DNA of 5,910 bases, taken from assembly GCA_003250175.1 (NCBI GenBank), contig QKHD01000035.1, forward strand, positions 1-5,910, read 5' to 3'. The number at the start of each line of letters is the position of its first letter. The stretch's first letter is position 1. Shown one piece after another: positions 5,567-5,910 of the stretch. A program made the translations under genes and the position numbers. Source of the DNA: Helicobacteraceae bacterium (lineage in GTDB: Bacteria > Campylobacterota > Campylobacteria > Campylobacterales > SZUA-545). A model generated the notes under the pieces. That model saw nothing but the letters and a program-made list of their open reading frames with translations. It had not been told where the DNA came from and ran no database searches.

Positions 5567-5893
5567 TTAGCCCAGCAGGGCGCGGAGCTTGTCTTTCAGC
5601 AGGTCGGGGCTGTTAACATCCGTGACCGGCTTCATGGATTCGATATCGCGCTTGATGGTCTCGATATCGGTGGTAATGTGGCGATCCAGCGACGCGGAGC
5701 TGCCCAGAAGCTGCTGCTTGACATCGGCCAGGGAGTCGGACAGCTCGCTCTTTTGCTCACTGATCAGACCCTGCATCCCTTCCACGTCGCCCGTTTCCAT
5801 CAGGCCGCTCATCTGACTGCCCAGATCGATCACGCTCTCTCCGGAGCGAAACGCTGCGAAAATATTCTGCTCTTTGTAGGTGGTGGTTGCCAT
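5567..5893 (-). CDS. Hypothetical helical protein, 108 residues
   Basis: I do not recognise this protein. It begins MATTTYKEQNIFAAFRSGES, has no signal peptide, membrane segment, Cys or Trp, and is probably soluble. From about residue 37 to 88 (EGMQGLISEQKSELSDSLAD, then a run with LDRHITTDIETIKRDIESMK) it is polar, with hydrophobic residues at helical spacing. This fits a coiled-coil or helical-bundle, perhaps oligomeric, protein. A short C-terminal helix (SPDLLKDKLRALLG) follows. The start is supported by GGAG just 3 bases before the ATG, which is close, and by the lack of another start before Met28. The stop codon directly abuts the stop of the plus-strand gene, with no spacer. Structural, regulatory and chaperone-like roles are all possible; none is supported. 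Confidence 0.78.
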   Translation of the reverse strand: MATTTYKEQNIFAAFRSGESVIDLGSQMSGLMETGDVEGMQGLISEQKSELSDSLADVKQQLLGSSASLDRHITTDIETIKRDIESMKPVTDVNSPDLLKDKLRALLG

Positions 5894-5910
5894 GATCTCC
5901 GCAACCTCGC

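Noticed and set aside
1..5910. CRISPR arrays, tRNA or rRNA genes, insertion sequences, phage or defence genes
   Set aside because: No regularly spaced repeats, no cloverleaf or rRNA-like sequence, and no transposase, integrase or known defence motif was seen. The coding content is housekeeping plus two small unknown genes.

Overview
This is a stretch of bacterial core genome, most likely from a Campylobacterota (Epsilonproteobacteria) species of roughly balanced GC content. It looks closer to the Sulfurovum, Nitratifractor or Hydrogenimonas type of sulfur/hydrogen-oxidising lineage than to AT-rich Campylobacter. The assignment rests on my memory of the Obg, EF-P and bL21 protein sequences and on AT-rich promoters with a good -10 box but no clear -35. 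The genus is inference.

Layout. From 4953 down to 1645 on the minus strand lies a tight cluster efp - prs - lepA (gaps of 2 and 16 bases). A TATAAT box at 4984-4989 probably drives it. lepA is followed by an AT-rich hairpin (1612-1637) and a 200-base spacer (1445-1644) that forms the leader of the next unit, rplU - rpmA - obg, also on the minus strand. rplU and rpmA are 11 bases apart. A hairpin (828-850) sits in the 69-base gap before obg. To the right of efp, a divergent plus-strand gene of unknown function (5111-5566) ends exactly where a converging minus-strand gene of unknown function (5567-5893) ends.

The genes share a translation theme: EF-P (relief of proline stalls), LepA/EF4 (elongation and 30S biogenesis), bL21 and bL27 (50S proteins) and Obg (50S assembly GTPase). 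Prs supplies PRPP for nucleotide, His and Trp synthesis.

The clearest anomaly is in obg. The reading frame breaks at 448-455, in the conserved glycine-rich loop. Everything downstream of the break, including the GTPase P-loop, reads perfectly in another frame. The best explanation is a deletion of about 19 bases that removed most of the GGxGGLGN-type loop. Obg is normally essential, so a sequence or assembly error must be excluded first. The lepA-rplU spacer is the second place worth attention: it has 10-bp direct repeats, a GC-rich inverted repeat, and a short reading frame resembling the start of an HD-domain hydrolase. I see no mobile element, CRISPR array, phage gene, tRNA or rRNA, and no new multi-gene system.
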